A stretch of 64,000 nt of DNA, taken from contig JAGKQI010000105.1 in NCBI GenBank assembly GCA_018806915.1, positions 3,410,001 through 3,474,000 on the forward strand, given 5' to 3'. The DNA comes from Phytophthora colocasiae (Eukaryota; Oomycota; Peronosporomycetes; Peronosporales; Peronosporaceae). Shown here piece after piece: positions 49,908-62,126 of the stretch (its first letter is position 1; every line of letters starts with the position of its first letter). The notes under the pieces are model-generated. The model was given only the letters and a program-made list of their open reading frames with translations, was not told the origin of the DNA and ran no database searches. The translations under genes and the position numbers were made by a program.

Positions 49908-52900
49908 ATGACCATCATCTTCAAGTCCTCGTTTCCTGATGTCTTTATCCCCGACGATGCTGCTCTTTGGAACAAATTGGAGCAACACGCGCACGAAGAA
50001 GGCGACAAACCGGCGTTTGTCTGCGGTATGTCCGAGAGAACGTTGACATTCGCTCAAGCATTCGAATTGGCCAAACTCATTTGCATCGGACTCGTTGCCA
50101 AGGGAATCAAGAAGGGCGACGTACGTTCGTTCCTTATTTCACGTAAGGAATTTCATCGACTAACCCTCTATTTTGCTGTACAGACCGTCATTTTGCACTC
50201 CTTTAACTGCTTGGAATATCCGATCGTCTTCCTTGCGTTGAATCGCTTAGGCGCAATCTGCTCTCCGTCATCTCCGTTGTTTAATAGCGAGGAACTCGCA
50301 GATCAAATCCAATCGTCCAAGGTACGTGAATAAAGTCATTCCCTGCTCCAAATCAACTAACCAACTCGGTATCCAGGCTTCCGCAGTGCTTTCGCACGTG
50401 GTTTTCGGTGGACAGCAGTTGAAGCTGCTAAACTTACGAACATCCCACTAGATCGAGTGTTTACACTTGGGCATCCCAAGGGCATCACTGAGCTGCAAAC
50501 CATCGAGTACGTTACAACAGCTTTACCATTCCGTCTCGTGAGACTCTAACTGTGATAACTACTTCAATGCAGAGCTCTGGTTGAACTGAACCTGCCGTTC
50601 CCAAATCTACCCAAGATAAACCCGGATGACGTCGTACTGCTTCCATTTTCAAGTGGAACCACAGGTCGTCCCAAGGGCGTCGAACTCACAGCTAGAGCAA
50701 TGTATGCCTGTGGTGCTCGGGTGGCCTCTCTGGAACCTGACGCCGACTATATCCTCTCTGTACTACCATTCTACCATATCGCAGCGACCATGTTCTTCCA
50801 CGTGACGATCTTCAAACGGATGACGTTGATCATCCTGCCTCGTTTCGAACCTGGTAGTTTCCTACGCACCATTGAGAAATTCAAGCTGGATATTGTCAAC
50901 GTCGTCCCACCGATCATCCAGTTCCTTGCGAAGCACCCGCTTGTGGACAAGTATGACCTCTCTTCACTGAATCGACTGGGGTCTGGAGCTGCTCCGTTGG
51001 GCGATAAACTCGTCAAAGCTGTTCACAATCGACTCGGACTTCCAGTTCTGCAAAGCTACGGAATGACGGAAATTGCTGGAACTGCGACCCATTCTTCCGC
51101 CACAGAATTTCGTGACGGATCCTCTGGAAAGCTCCTCCCCAACACGGACCTTCGTGTGCGATGTCTTAAAACAGGAATCGACTTGCCTGCCAACAGACAA
51201 GGTGAACTGCTGATCCGTTCGCCAGGAGTGATGAAAGGATACTTCGACAACCCCAGCGCTACTCGTGAGATCTTGACAGATGACGGATTCATCTGCACCG
51301 GTGACGTGGGCTACCAGGGGTCTCCAAAAATGTATTGTTATTGAAAAAGGGGTATTATTGTAGGGGGACAATAAGGGAGGGAGCGGCCATCTCAATATTT
51401 GGCACTTACGCAATTATTGAAAAGGGGGTCTCTATCTACTTCTTACAGATTAAGAACTACGGTTTTAGAGATCTGCTTCTTCTTCGTTGTCGTCCTCAAC
51501 TGCGCGTTTCACGGCGTTCGAAATCACTTCGTCCGTCACTAAGTCCCAGTTCATCTTCAGGTAAAAGTGGGTCTCGAGCGTCTCGCGGCTGATGCTTTTC
51601 GAAGATACCCAGCATGCACTTAATCTTGGAGAAAGACGCTCTACTTGTACCGAAGTGGCTGGCAGCCACGTGAGATCCGAGTATATTGATGCCTCCTTTA
51701 CGCGCAGTGCAGCTCGAATGTTGATCGACTCCATCACTTCTTTTCCTGTACCTGCGCCGTCGTTTTTGCCTGATGTCTCAAGTTGGTTTCCGGTTCTTCT
51801 TGGATACGGCGCCGTTTTGCCTTCTTACTGGCAGATTTTTGCGGCGCGTGCTGCTACAATTTCTGGAGTGGATGAGTCAGCCAGCGTTGCGGCTTTCTTT
51901 GGTGGTTAGGACAAGAATCCTGATTTATTTTTGTACCTTCACGACAGCTCTTCAAAGTCCTTGGACTGAATAATGGTGGCTCTCGGTTGATAGGCGGTGT
52001 CTTCTCTCTGAAACTCTAACAACAGCTCGTCAAAAATATCACGTACCAGGCTCAAAGAGATTTTGTCGGTTTGTAGCTTCTGCGTTGTCGAATCTAGTAT
52101 CTTCAGGTCCTCCAAGAGCTGCATGATCTGAACGTGTTCCTCTGCGGATGGCAAGAAGTCGACAATGGGTTTGCGCCGATAGTCTGAATCCGGTACGTCC
52201 TTGAGGTTATGATAGCCGCGACTTCGGTCCTGAAAGATGAAGGTGTTGCATCCGTTGCAGGTTCTTCCTCCGCTTGTTTGGTCTCGATACATCAACGAAC
52301 AGATCTCCTTGTTCGAGAGACCAGGGTCTAAGGCTAAGCCATGGATGACGAGGTGAACAAGCTTTTGGTGAAGAGTGAGGTTGGACTTGGTTCGCAAAAT
52401 CGGAAATGCCAGCATGAGAGTGGCTGTGGTCCCCGGCACGGTATAACACCCACCGGGAGAGGTTTCGAGGACTGCTTTACTCCTCGACTCTTACCGGATC
52501 TTTATAGTAGGAAGTTGACAATAATATTGTCAATTAAGGGTACGTTCATCAATAAGGGATTGAGACGCCTCCAGCCCCGTCAATCCCTAATCCCTACTTA
52601 TTTGGAGAGCCCTGGTGGGCTACATCGACCAAGATGGCTATATTTTCATCGTCGATCGACTAAAGGAGCTCATCAAGTACAAGGGCCACCAGGTAGCGCC
52701 AGCGGAGATTGAGGACGTGATCAATTCGCACCCGCAAGTGGCTGATTCCTGTTGTGTGAGGGGCCTTGACTTGGCCTCGGGTGACGAGATCCCGAAAGCT
52801 TTCGTGGTGATTAAGTTTGACGGAGATGAACCGTTGACGCCCGAGAAGTTGATGACGTACGTGGCGTCCAAAGTGGCAGGCTTCAAGCGTATACGTCAAG

Positions 52901-53007
52901 TGGAATTCATCAACGCCATTCCGAAGAGTGCGGCAGGTAAAATCCTTCGTCGGAAGCTACAGATTCTACAGGACAAGAAGGTAGAGTCCGTCAGCAGCCG
53001 TCTGTAG
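49908..53007 (+). pseudogene. 4CL-like acyl-CoA synthetase, copy 2, split by a hAT element
   Basis: Exons 49908-50120, 50184-50321, 50377-50506 and 50573-51314, resuming at 52624-53007. Introns of 63, 55 and 66 bp, all GTACGT or GTACGTG ... AG. The first intron sits after KGD. Motifs kept: LPFSSGTTGRPKGVEL, YGMTE, TGDVGY, IVDRLKELIKYKGHQ, AAGKILRRKL, C-terminal SRL. Two lesions: a one-base net loss in exon 3 near 50425-50430 (between SHVVF and TAVEAAK), and a 1300-bp hAT insertion between GY and IDQDG. The downstream part is still in frame with the upstream part once the insertion and its duplication are discounted. Confidence 0.85.
51315..52614 (-). mobile_element. Non-autonomous hAT element inside ligase copy 2
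   Basis: Begins CAGGGGTCTCCAAA and ends TTTGGAGAGCCCTG, with GTGGGCTAC on both sides (51306-51314 and 52615-52623). hAT elements normally duplicate 8 bp; the ninth matching base may be chance. On the minus strand, 52439-51939 and 51737-51465 encode remnants of a hAT transposase, ending with the dimerisation motif LPATSVQVERL and LETHFYLKMNWDLV. The catalytic middle is deleted. Confidence 0.8.
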
Positions 53008-54300
53008 GGACTTCCTAGTTTCGTGTGGATTCAAGTAGCATTTAGCGACATCACTAGGGAATCTAAGAATTTTTTCTTGAGAAAACGGTGAGGTTTCCAA
53101 ACCTGGAAGGGCGTCATTTGCTTGCTTGCTTGTCGGGTGACTGGTGTTGAAAAGGGGCAGAAGCTGTGCATGACATCATCCCGGTTCTTCTCAACAATCT
53201 TTGCTACCCACCGCTTTCATGATCTTCCGATCCAAGTGTCCGGCGCTGCCGATTCCAGACGACGCGTCCATTTGGAACGTCGTGGAGCAGCATGCGAGGA
53301 AAATTGGCGACCAACCAGCGTTTATCTGTGGACTTACGGACAAAACTCTCACGTTCGCTGAGCTTCTACAGCAAGCCAAGTGCGTGTGTGCGGGGTTAGC
53401 TGCCAATGGTTTCAACAAGGGCGATGTACGTGAATTCTTCCCAGTATTGTTGCAATATTCTAACATATTAGAGACCTTTCGGAGCAGATGTTGGTTGTTG
53501 GTTGCGGGAACGACACGCGTAAAAGGTGCAAAATTATAGCTGCTTACTAATCACTTCCGGCCACGACCTTTCGTTCCAACATCCATGTTGGAAATACCGC
53601 CAACGGAGGCCTCGTATCCCACAACGATGTAGGTTGTGGAAATCTGTCTATGATGAAATTCTCCAGTTTTTGATGTAGAAGAGCTGCACTAAGTTCTACA
53701 GGTCTAGCCTCGCACCGCTCGAAGATCGCAAAGAATTCGAACTCGATCATGGCGCTCTCCACACTCTCCCCCGCGCTTATCGTCTGGGCAAGAGGCGACC
53801 GCGCCAGACACAAACTACAAGAACGGAGGTGCGGATGACGGAGATGATCACTCGGCAAACGAAATTATCCCCGCTGTGGATCGCTCTGCTACACTCCCCT
53901 GCCGATTTGGCCCCGATGAAGACTACTTACACGCCATCCAGGTGAACAAGGACATGCCCTTTAAAGGCAAAGTTTGGCAGCATCAGAAAAGCATGGCTGC
54001 TGCTGGTACGCTTAATGGAAGTCCAAACTTTAATCAGTAATAGATCTGTAAGCTGCATCAGTTTATCGCATTTAAATCTGTAGTCTTCGAGCGCATTTGC
54101 ATCCGTACACGTGTCGGGGCTAAAGCGAGAGTCAGGGACAAGGGGCCGCTCTACCGAAGGCCTGACCAGCAAAGCAGCACACAAGGCGTGATCGTAGCTG
54201 GAATCATGATAGTACAGCGCCATCATGAGAGCTGCCAAGCCCCTCGTTCGTGGTCTAGTTACTCGTGGCATGATCCTTTGGTCGCGCTGTTCTTCGAGTG

Positions 54301-54711
54301 TGTAACGGGGTTACACGGCGCTGCGCGCCTTGGCTACAATAGGTGTGGTATACACCATCCAGGTCACAAGTCACAGATCCGTGTACAACACATAGTGTTT
54401 CTCACACGTCACACATGTAGCCAGTTGCTGGCTGTTAGCTCAGATCACATTAACAGTTTGATTAGGATTTAGTATGTTAGATACTAAATCCGTTACATTC
54501 AGGATTAGGGCAATAAAATAAATAAAAATCAGTTTGCATTTTACATAATTAGTGTTAGTTCCTTTATTATAGGGACACTGATTGTGAGAGTCCCGTATTT
54601 AGTGGACTACTTGGTTCTTGTATAGAACCGAAGGCTAGTGCCTTGCAAGCAGGACTCTACGAGTCAACCCAACTTCCTCTGTGCCGTGCACACCTACGCA
54701 GCCCCTCTGCA
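54301..54711 (+). repeat. Chromovirus 5' LTR
   Basis: 411 bp. Followed after two bases by TGGTAGCACTTGTAG, a likely primer-binding site. An 11-bp palindromic duplet (ATTTAGTATGTTAGATACTAAAT, part) is present near 54467-54490 in both LTRs. Confidence 0.9.
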
Positions 54712-54769
54712 TCTGGTAGCACTTGTAGTCATTCCAACTCCTGAGTTGGAAGACTGTTTCTCTGTGAGA

Positions 54770-55654
54770 ATGGAGCCAGAAGCATACGCTCACTTGACAC
54801 CGAGTCAGCTGGACACGCTTAACAAGCTTACGTCCTTGCTGCCCTGAAGGTATGGCGCACCTTGCGTCTCAAGGGCCGGAGGCCGCGCGCCTGGAGGCAT
54901 TTGCCTCGTACGAGAACGCTCTCGTTGAGCACATTCAGCGGAATGTAAAAGGAGTTAATCCCGCTCCGAGAGCTAAGCCCGTCACGCTCAGCGTGAAGAC
55001 CTTTCACGGGCACGAAGCGAGAGAACCTCCTATTGTGGACCCGAGAGGTCGAGATGGCCATGGGGGCCGCTATGCTCCAGTTGGAAGGCCAACGCGTGGC
55101 GTTCGCCATCTCTAAGCTCGAAGGTCGAGCACGAGAATGGGCCTTGACGTCTGGGACGTCGGTAGAAATGGCCTTCCCCACTTGGGGTGAGCTTAAGGCC
55201 AAACTTACGCAAGTATTTGCTCCACCTAACCAGGCGTATCGCGTGCGGTCACGCTTCCTCGCTTGCCGACAGGGCAAGAAGGACCTGGTGGACTATGTCC
55301 AAGAGCTGCGCACGCTCATTGCCGGCATGGCTGCCGATCCTCTACCTGAGATGGTCGCTGTGACCGTCTTCATGGAAGGTTTACGAGCTTGCGTGGCCAG
55401 GACGGGAGGCATTCCGTCAGAGTCCTCGCAGTTTCGAGGACGCTGTCAGCGTGGCATTGAATGCGTTGAAACACAACTTCAGCTATGCTGAAGATGAAGT
55501 AGCCGAGCTACGAACTGCGGTGCAGCGTATGAGCACCCGCCGGTGCTACACGTGTGGTAGTCCCACACATCTGAGGCCCAACTGCCCTCTGCGCAAGGAG
55601 CGCGCCGGCCAGAATGGCCGCAACCCTGCCCAGGGAAACTCCGGCTCCCAGTAG
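54770..55654 (+). pseudogene. gag: Chromovirus gag, frame-broken
   Basis: ATG at 54770 (MEPEAYAHLTPSQLDTLNKL), stop at 54845, then frames 54852-55115, 55033-55491 and 55451-55654 carry the rest: a Gag core (EGRAREWALTSGTSVEMAFP, LVDYVQELRTLIAGM) and a CCHC knuckle (CYTCGSPTHLRPNC). At least three frame changes. Confidence 0.8.
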
Positions 55655-58600
55655 ACGCGGGGCGGCCTACTGGGGAAGAACTGAGTTCTGCAGTGCGGGA
55701 GAAGTACTGGGGCTCAGCCCCGAAGAGCTCCGTGCTCTGAACACGGACGTGAGCAAGCAGGGCTTGCTGGTCGTCCAGGTGGACGTGAAAGGTTTTGAGA
55801 AGCCATGGATCGTGTTGATCGATTCAGGAGCGTCTGGCAACTACGTCAGACGCTCCACCGTTGAGGGTAGTCAGCAATATGCTGAGGCGCTTCGAGCGCG
55901 AAGAGGTGACACCGTCACTGTCCGTTCAGCGACGGGCGTCCGTGTCACGGCAGCCAAGGTCCCGATGGGACCTACGGCTGAAGTTCCTGGACTTCGACAG
56001 CGTGGAACGCTGCTTGGTCTTGACCTGGATTCGGAGGTACGACTCTCATCCTTGGTATGGCGTGGCTGGAGCGCCACGAGCCATGGATCGACTGGAGGTC
56101 GAAGACCTTAGGTGCTACGCACTTCTCCTAGTGGAGCTTTGGCGAGTCATGAACCCACCTCTGCTAGGGAAGCAGAAGCGCTATTGGCGCGAGTATCGAG
56201 CCGAGTCGGCAATGATGCTGGAAGTCGGTGTGTCTGAGTTAGTGGACAGCACCGAGTGCGAGGATCGCAGTTCTGTTGAGCGCATAGCGCTGGCTGGCAG
56301 TGAGTCAACGTGTGGGCAAAGCTCACGTAACCCGAGTGACGCCGGTCATGGACTGTCACTGGATGCCGATGGGCATCGGGCCTTACCAGGCCGTGAACTG
56401 TGGGGCGGCACGTACCCGTCGAGTGATACTGGTCGTGGACCAAGTCGATCGCTGAGTGTCTCTGACACTGGACCTGTTACGGTCATTGATTGTGCAGCGG
56501 CACGTACTCCGCTGAGCGGCATCGGTCGTCGACCGAGTGGGATCGCTGAGTGTCCCTGACACTGGGCCGAGAGAGGCCGAAACTTGTGCGACGGCACGTA
56601 CTCCGTCGAGTAGACGATCTTCGGCCAGGCGAAGACGTCGTAAGGCTCTTTCGGGCGAGACGCTCTGCGTCTGAGTCATCCGTGACGTCAAGTGCCGACG
56701 CACCGGAGGGCTGTGGGCAGCTATACACTCTGGTTGATGGAGTGGGCGGTAGTGCCGAAGGCAGTGTCCTGCTGGACGACTTGCCAAGTGTTGACAAGCC
56801 CTTGAGCTAGAAGAGATGTCCTTCGCCGACTTTGGCGATGCCTTTGAAGGCTGGGCGAATCTCGCCGAGGTGGTCATCGTTCGACCTGAGGAGGAGTTAA
56901 ACTCGTCGTCCCTCGTTGACGAGTCCGTCTTGGCCGAAGTCAAGAAGGCGTTGAACGCCAGGAGTGGATCGGAGATCCTCAAGAATCCTCGGATCCCTTC
57001 CACTCCTTGCTGAAGGAATATGGAGACGTTGTCTCGAAGGAACCACCGAGTGGCCTGCCTCCCGACCGAGGCGTTCGTCATGAGATCGACTTAGTTCCCG
57101 GAACTAAGTGCACTGCGTGACCCGACAGTGGCCTCTTCCCTAAAGAGCAATGCGACGTCATTGACGCCTTCTTCCGTGCGAAACACGCGGCGGGTCTCGT
57201 GCGCGAGAGCAAGTCTCCGCATTCCGCGCCAACGTTCTGTGTCAGAAAGCCGGAATGGCAAGTGGCGTATCGTTCACGCTTTTAACAAGCTCAACACTGC
57301 CACGATTCCCGGCGCAGACGCCGATTCCTAGGAAGCGATGTTCTTCAGAACAACATGGTGGGCTGCACCATGTACAGTGCACTCGACTTAGTCGATGGGT
57401 ACTATCAGCCGCTCATGCGAGCCAGTGATATTCCGCTTACAGCGGTGAGCACCCCGAGCGGTATGCTCTGGGAGTGGCTCGTCATGCCCCAAGGGCTGTC
57501 GAATGCGCCTGCAACGTTCAATCGTCTAGTGACACAGTTGTTCAGGCCCCTACGGGCATTTGCATAGACGTACTTTGACGACGTGTTCGTCCACAGTCGT
57601 GCTGAGCACGGCAAGACTGACGTTGAGGTGCACGTGGAACACGTGAGAGCTGTGCTCGAGTGCATGCGCACGAACAAGCTGTACGCCAACGCAGACAAGT
57701 GCGTCTTTGGCGCGGAAGAAATCCCCTTCCTAGGGTGCTTCATTGGGAAGCATGGCCTTCGTGCTGATCCAGCAAAGGTCAAGGCCATTGTGGATTGGCC
57801 GGTTCCCTTGAACCAGAAGGACTTGCGTAAGTGGCTGGGTTTGGCCAACTACTTGCACAAGTACAGCGAGAACTACGCTGAGTTGGCTCGGCCACTGACG
57901 GATCTCCTTAAGAAGGATGCCGAGTGGGTATGGCGTGCCGAGCACGAGAATGCGTTCACTTGTATCAAAGCGATAGCCTGCTTCAGGCACCGATGACTGG
58001 CGCTGCCAGACCCCGCTTCGTCCGTTTATTGTCGTCTGTGACGCTCTCTGACTTTGCCATCGGCAGTGCTTTGCTACAAGCGGACGCCGAAGGGCGCGAA
58101 CGCGTCATTGCGTTTGAGTCGCGACAGCTCAAGGCTGCTGAGAAGAACTATCCAGTTCATGACAAGGAGCTACTTGCGATGAAGTACGCTCTCGTCAAAT
58201 TCAGGGTTCACATGCTAGGCTCTAAGCCGTTTGTGATCTAAACGGATCATGCGTGTCACTACGCACAGCGACGCAGTCGCTCTCACCTCTCGCAGAGGAT
58301 GGCCCGATGGCTCTCCTTCTTTGCGGAGTATAACTTCGAGGTGAAGTACAAGCCTGGCAGGCAGAACGTCCTCGCTGACGCGTTATCACGTCGCCCGGAC
58401 TATGAGTTATCTCATGTCACCTCGGTGACGTCGTCCGTGACGGACATGGTTCGAGCAGCGTACGCTCAGGACGACTCTTGTGTCGCGTTGCTCCAAGCTC
58501 TGGGGAGCGATGAGTTTAAAGACTCACAGGTGACTTCTGTCACGACGCCTAAAGGCGAGACTCCAACGCTACAGCCTGGAAGGCGGTCTGCTGTACTACA

Positions 58601-60340
58601 GCACGGGTCAGGATGACCCACCACGAGTGGTAGTTCCTCACGATGAGGATCTGAAGTACCGTATCCTCTATGAGGTTCACGACACACCCACAGGCGGCCA
58701 CCTCGGTCGCGAGAAGACGTACGGCTCGGTGAGCTCCATGTACTGGTGGCCGAAGATGTACAAGTGGGTCAGCACATATGTGCGCACGTGCGAGACGTGT
58801 CAGCGGGTTAAACCCTCGCCGCATGCGGCTGCGCCTTTGGCGAGCTTACCTGTACTCTCTGGGTGTTGGCAGTCCATAAGTATGGACTTTAGTGTTTGGC
58901 CTGCCGAAGGACTCGGCAGGCAACACGGGCGTGGTGGTCTTTGTTGACCGTCTGAGCAAGATGGCTCACCTAGCGGCTGTGCCGGACACCGTCGATGGTG
59001 CTGGTACAGCGACGATCTTCATCGATCGGGTCTTCCGCCAGCATGGGCTGCCTGAGACCATTGTCTCGGATCGAGATCCCCGTTTCACGGGTCACTTCTG
59101 GACGTCCGTCTTCAAGGTGCTGGGCACTCGACTGGACATGTCCACGGCGGACCATCCGCAGACCGACGGTCAGACCGGAACGCGTGAACCGCGTTCTGGA
59201 GTGACATCCTCCGCAGCGTATGCGCTGAAACGCCGAAGCGTTGGAGCGCTATGCGTCCCTCTCGTTGAGTTCTCCATGAACAATGCGGTGCATGCCTCGA
59301 CAGGCTTCACCCCGTTCTACGTGAACGGCCTTGCGCACCCGCGCGTTCCGCTCACTCCGCCACGCGGTAGCCTTGGGCTTGGTGGGGGAGAGGCTGTGCC
59401 GTCGCTCGACTCCGAGCTTGCTGATATCAGCCCTTCTGCTGTGCGTGTAAACAAGTCGATGACTTCCTCTCGGTGAGATTGAGCGTATTACGCCGTGTAC
59501 GTGACGCGATGGCTGAAAGCCAAGACGTTCAGAAGCGAACAAGCGGATACAAAGGTAGAAGCAATGTATGGGAATTTAAGGTCGGTGACCAGGTTTTATT
59601 AAACGCTAAGAACCTACCTACACATGCAGTGTCAAATGTCTTTAAGACGAAATTGCGTCCGCGTTTCATCGGACCATTTACGGTCGTGGCCAAGAAGGGC
59701 CTGGCATACACGCTTTGACTTGCCAAAGCGGATGCGAACACACCCGGTGTTCTACGTCGGCTTGCTTAAGCCATATCGGGGACCCCGCGGGGGTGAGCGC
59801 GGAGGCGCTGGCACCGACGACACGTGCCCAGGCTGCGTCATCTGCAGCAGCAACGTCACCTGACCTCGCAACTCAGCGAGCTGAAGCTCCTGCTGGTGCA
59901 GGCGAGCAGTCAGGGACTGAGGACCTTCGAGCCAGCCATCCGGCTTTCAATCTCCTCCATGTCATGAGCGAGACGGGCATGCGAATGCCAAACACTCTCG
60001 ACGTTCCTTGAAGGGACTGAGTCTGACTCCGGGAGAGTACCGATCGAGTGATCGAGTTGGTACCAGGCGCGATGCGACAAATAGCGCTCGTCACACTCAT
60101 CGAGTACGGCGTTCCGCAGCGAATCGGCCTCCTCCGCCGTTGCTCGATGAGCAGGGGACTCCCCACTACCACGTGGAGCGCCTGATGGCAGCGGCGTCGC
60201 CACCGTAGTCAAACCAGTATCTGGTGAAGTGGCGTGGATATCCTCATTCCCAAAACTCGTGGGAGTTTGAAGGGTCCCTGAGGCAGGACTGCCCTGACGT
60301 CGTGGACGCTTTTGATCGCGAAGATCGGGGCGCCCGAAGG
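55655..60340 (+). pseudogene. pol: Chromovirus pol with C-terminal chromodomain, frame-broken
   Basis: Protease with DSGASGNYV (~55820). A linker with short degenerate repeats (GATCGCTGAGTGTC at ~56447 and ~56541). RT pieces 57128-57567 (MYSALDLVDGYYQ, VMPQGLSNAPATF) and 57583-57996 after an in-frame TAG just before YFDD. RNase H 58021-58240 (LLQADAEG, NYPVHDKELLA). Integrase 58627-58947 (HLGREKTYG, CETCQRVK) and 58892-59476 (FVDRLSKMAH, VSDRDPRFTG, HPQTDGQTG). GPF-type motif FIGPFTVV (~59670). Chromodomain at ~60155-60330 (YLVKWRGYPHSQNSWEFEGS) with one TAG inside. Confidence 0.85.
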
Positions 60341-60416
60341 GCTCGAGGTCGACCACTGAAATCGACACCCGCTTCTCACCACTAGTGTGAGAAGCTGACG
60401 GACTAGCAGCCGAGCC

Positions 60417-61700
60417 TCAGGCTTTGGTCCGTGGCTGGCACAGCCAGCGAGTCTCCCTCGGAGACTGAAGGAGCATCCTGCGGAAGCAGGGATAGTGGCC
60501 TGAGAGGCGGGAGCCACTCGCCGTCGTGTGACGAGTGAAAGCGGCCGGGCCGCACGCGTATCTTCGCGTACTGGAAGAGAGTAGACCTCGGGCGAGGCGG
60601 ACGTCCACCTCGGCGCAGCTCTCCATGAGCTGGTCAAACGACGCGAGCTTCCGTGAAGCCTCGGCCCAGGTGGCCACATGGACCATGTAGTCCCGGGTGG
60701 TCTCTCCGGTTTGGAGCAGGAGTGGATAAGTCCTCATCTGAGGCACAGACTCCCGTCGCCGTTGCTTATCTAAGCGTTGCCGATACTCGGCTAGTGTGCA
60801 CACCTGCGGGGTCAGGAAACGCTCATGGAGCCCCTGTCGCCGCTGAGTCTCAGCCACCGTACGTGGAGTATTGCCTATGGCGTAATCCATGCAGGTTTGG
60901 CTGCGCCATCAACTGCTTCACCTGCTCGGCAGGGTCGCGAGGCTCGAAGCCGTAGTCGCGCCGCGACGAAGTCCCCACGATGTCCCAAGTTGGACCGGTC
61001 GACGTGACTCTGGAGCACCGCCTCAGGGAAGCCTCCTGTGCCTCATCCAGAGGGTTGGTGATCGCGTCTTCGACTCCCTTGAGTGACTCTGGCTCATCGC
61101 GAGCAGGAAGCGGTGGTGCGTTGCGCAACGCGTTGAGCACGAGGCTCGAAGGTCCCTCCGGGAACGGATTGGCTGCCGCAGCTGCCGAGGAATTGAGTAC
61201 CGACGCGGATCGCGTGGAGAGCGCAGCTCAGATCGGGTCGTCCGAGGGCTCGCAGGAGCAGGAGACGCATGGGCATCGCCCTGTTCGGACTCCTCGTAGT
61301 CCACTTCGACCTCGCCTTCCTCTGTAGGAGAGCGACGTGGGTCGCGCGCCTGGCGACGCTGTCGTGTACTCGAAGGGTGAGCCACCGCTACCACTTGACG
61401 TCGGGCTGGCCTTGAACATCGCTCCGTAGCGAAGGCGAAACGCCGCGAAATACTCCGAATCGGAGAGCGTGAGAGGAGCCGAGGGCTCAGACCGGAAAGC
61501 GCTGAGGCGCTGGGGCGTAGACGCCTGGTCACTGGACACCTCAGGAGCGGTTGGCTCGCTGGGGAGAATTGAAGAATGTGCTCGTTGAGCCAGCGCACCC
61601 GCGCACTCTCGTTGAGAGATTTCTTTTATCGGAAAGTTGCCGGTGACAGGCCTTGACAAGGCAGTTATGTCTACAGTTGTAGATACTCCGTATCCACGGT
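60417..61700 (-). pseudogene. Decayed antisense ORF of the chromovirus
   Basis: On the strand opposite pol, between the chromodomain and the 3' LTR, protein-like sequence runs through several frames. 61690-61390 has LSDSEYFAAFRLRYGAMFKA. 61340-61100 has an acidic EEGEVEVDYEESEQGD then Pro/Arg-rich sequence. 61140-60850 has RRDYGFEPRDPAEQVKQLMA. 60890-60417 has CTLAEYRQRLDKQRRRES and DYMVHVATWAEASRKLASFD. It reads as a broken former gene of roughly 400 codons. I see no similarity to the antisense genes of the 14-kb family apart from position and acidic content. Confidence 0.45.
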
Positions 61701-61713
61701 TTGGTGGGGAGGG

Positions 61714-62126
61714 TGTAACGGTTACACGAGCTGCGCGCCTTGGCATACAATAGGTGTGGTATACACTCATCCAGGTCACAAGTCACAGATCCGTGTACAA
61801 CACATAGTGTTTCTCACACGTCACACATGTAGCCAGTTGCTGGCTGTTAGCTCAGAGCCACACATTACATTTTGATTAGGGATTTAGTATGTTAGATACT
61901 AAATCCGTTACATTCAGGATTAGGGCAATAAAATAAATAAAAATCAGTTTGCATTTTACATAATTAGTGTTAGTTCCTTTATTATAGGGACACTGATTGT
62001 GAGAGTCCCGTATTTAGTGGACTACTTGGTTCTTGTATAGAACCGAAGGCTAGTGCCTTGCAAGCAGGACTCTACGAGTCAACCCAACTTCCTCTGTGCC
62101 GTGCACACCTACGCAGCCCCGCTGCA
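61714..62126 (+). repeat. Chromovirus 3' LTR
   Basis: 413 bp, preceded by a purine tract (GGTGGGGAGGG, 61703-61713) that fits the polypurine tract, and followed by the GAGTG duplication. Confidence 0.9.

Larger units (their letters stand above)
54301..62126 (+). mobile_element. 7.8-kb Ty3/gypsy chromovirus nested in the Harbinger-like element
   Basis: LTRs TGTAACGG...GCTGCA with identical 5-bp target duplications GAGTG (54296-54300 and 62127-62131). The order is gag, protease, RT, RNase H, integrase, chromodomain, then a decayed antisense region before the 3' LTR. Many stops and frameshifts occur throughout. The LTRs remain closely similar, so insertion is not ancient. Confidence 0.9.
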
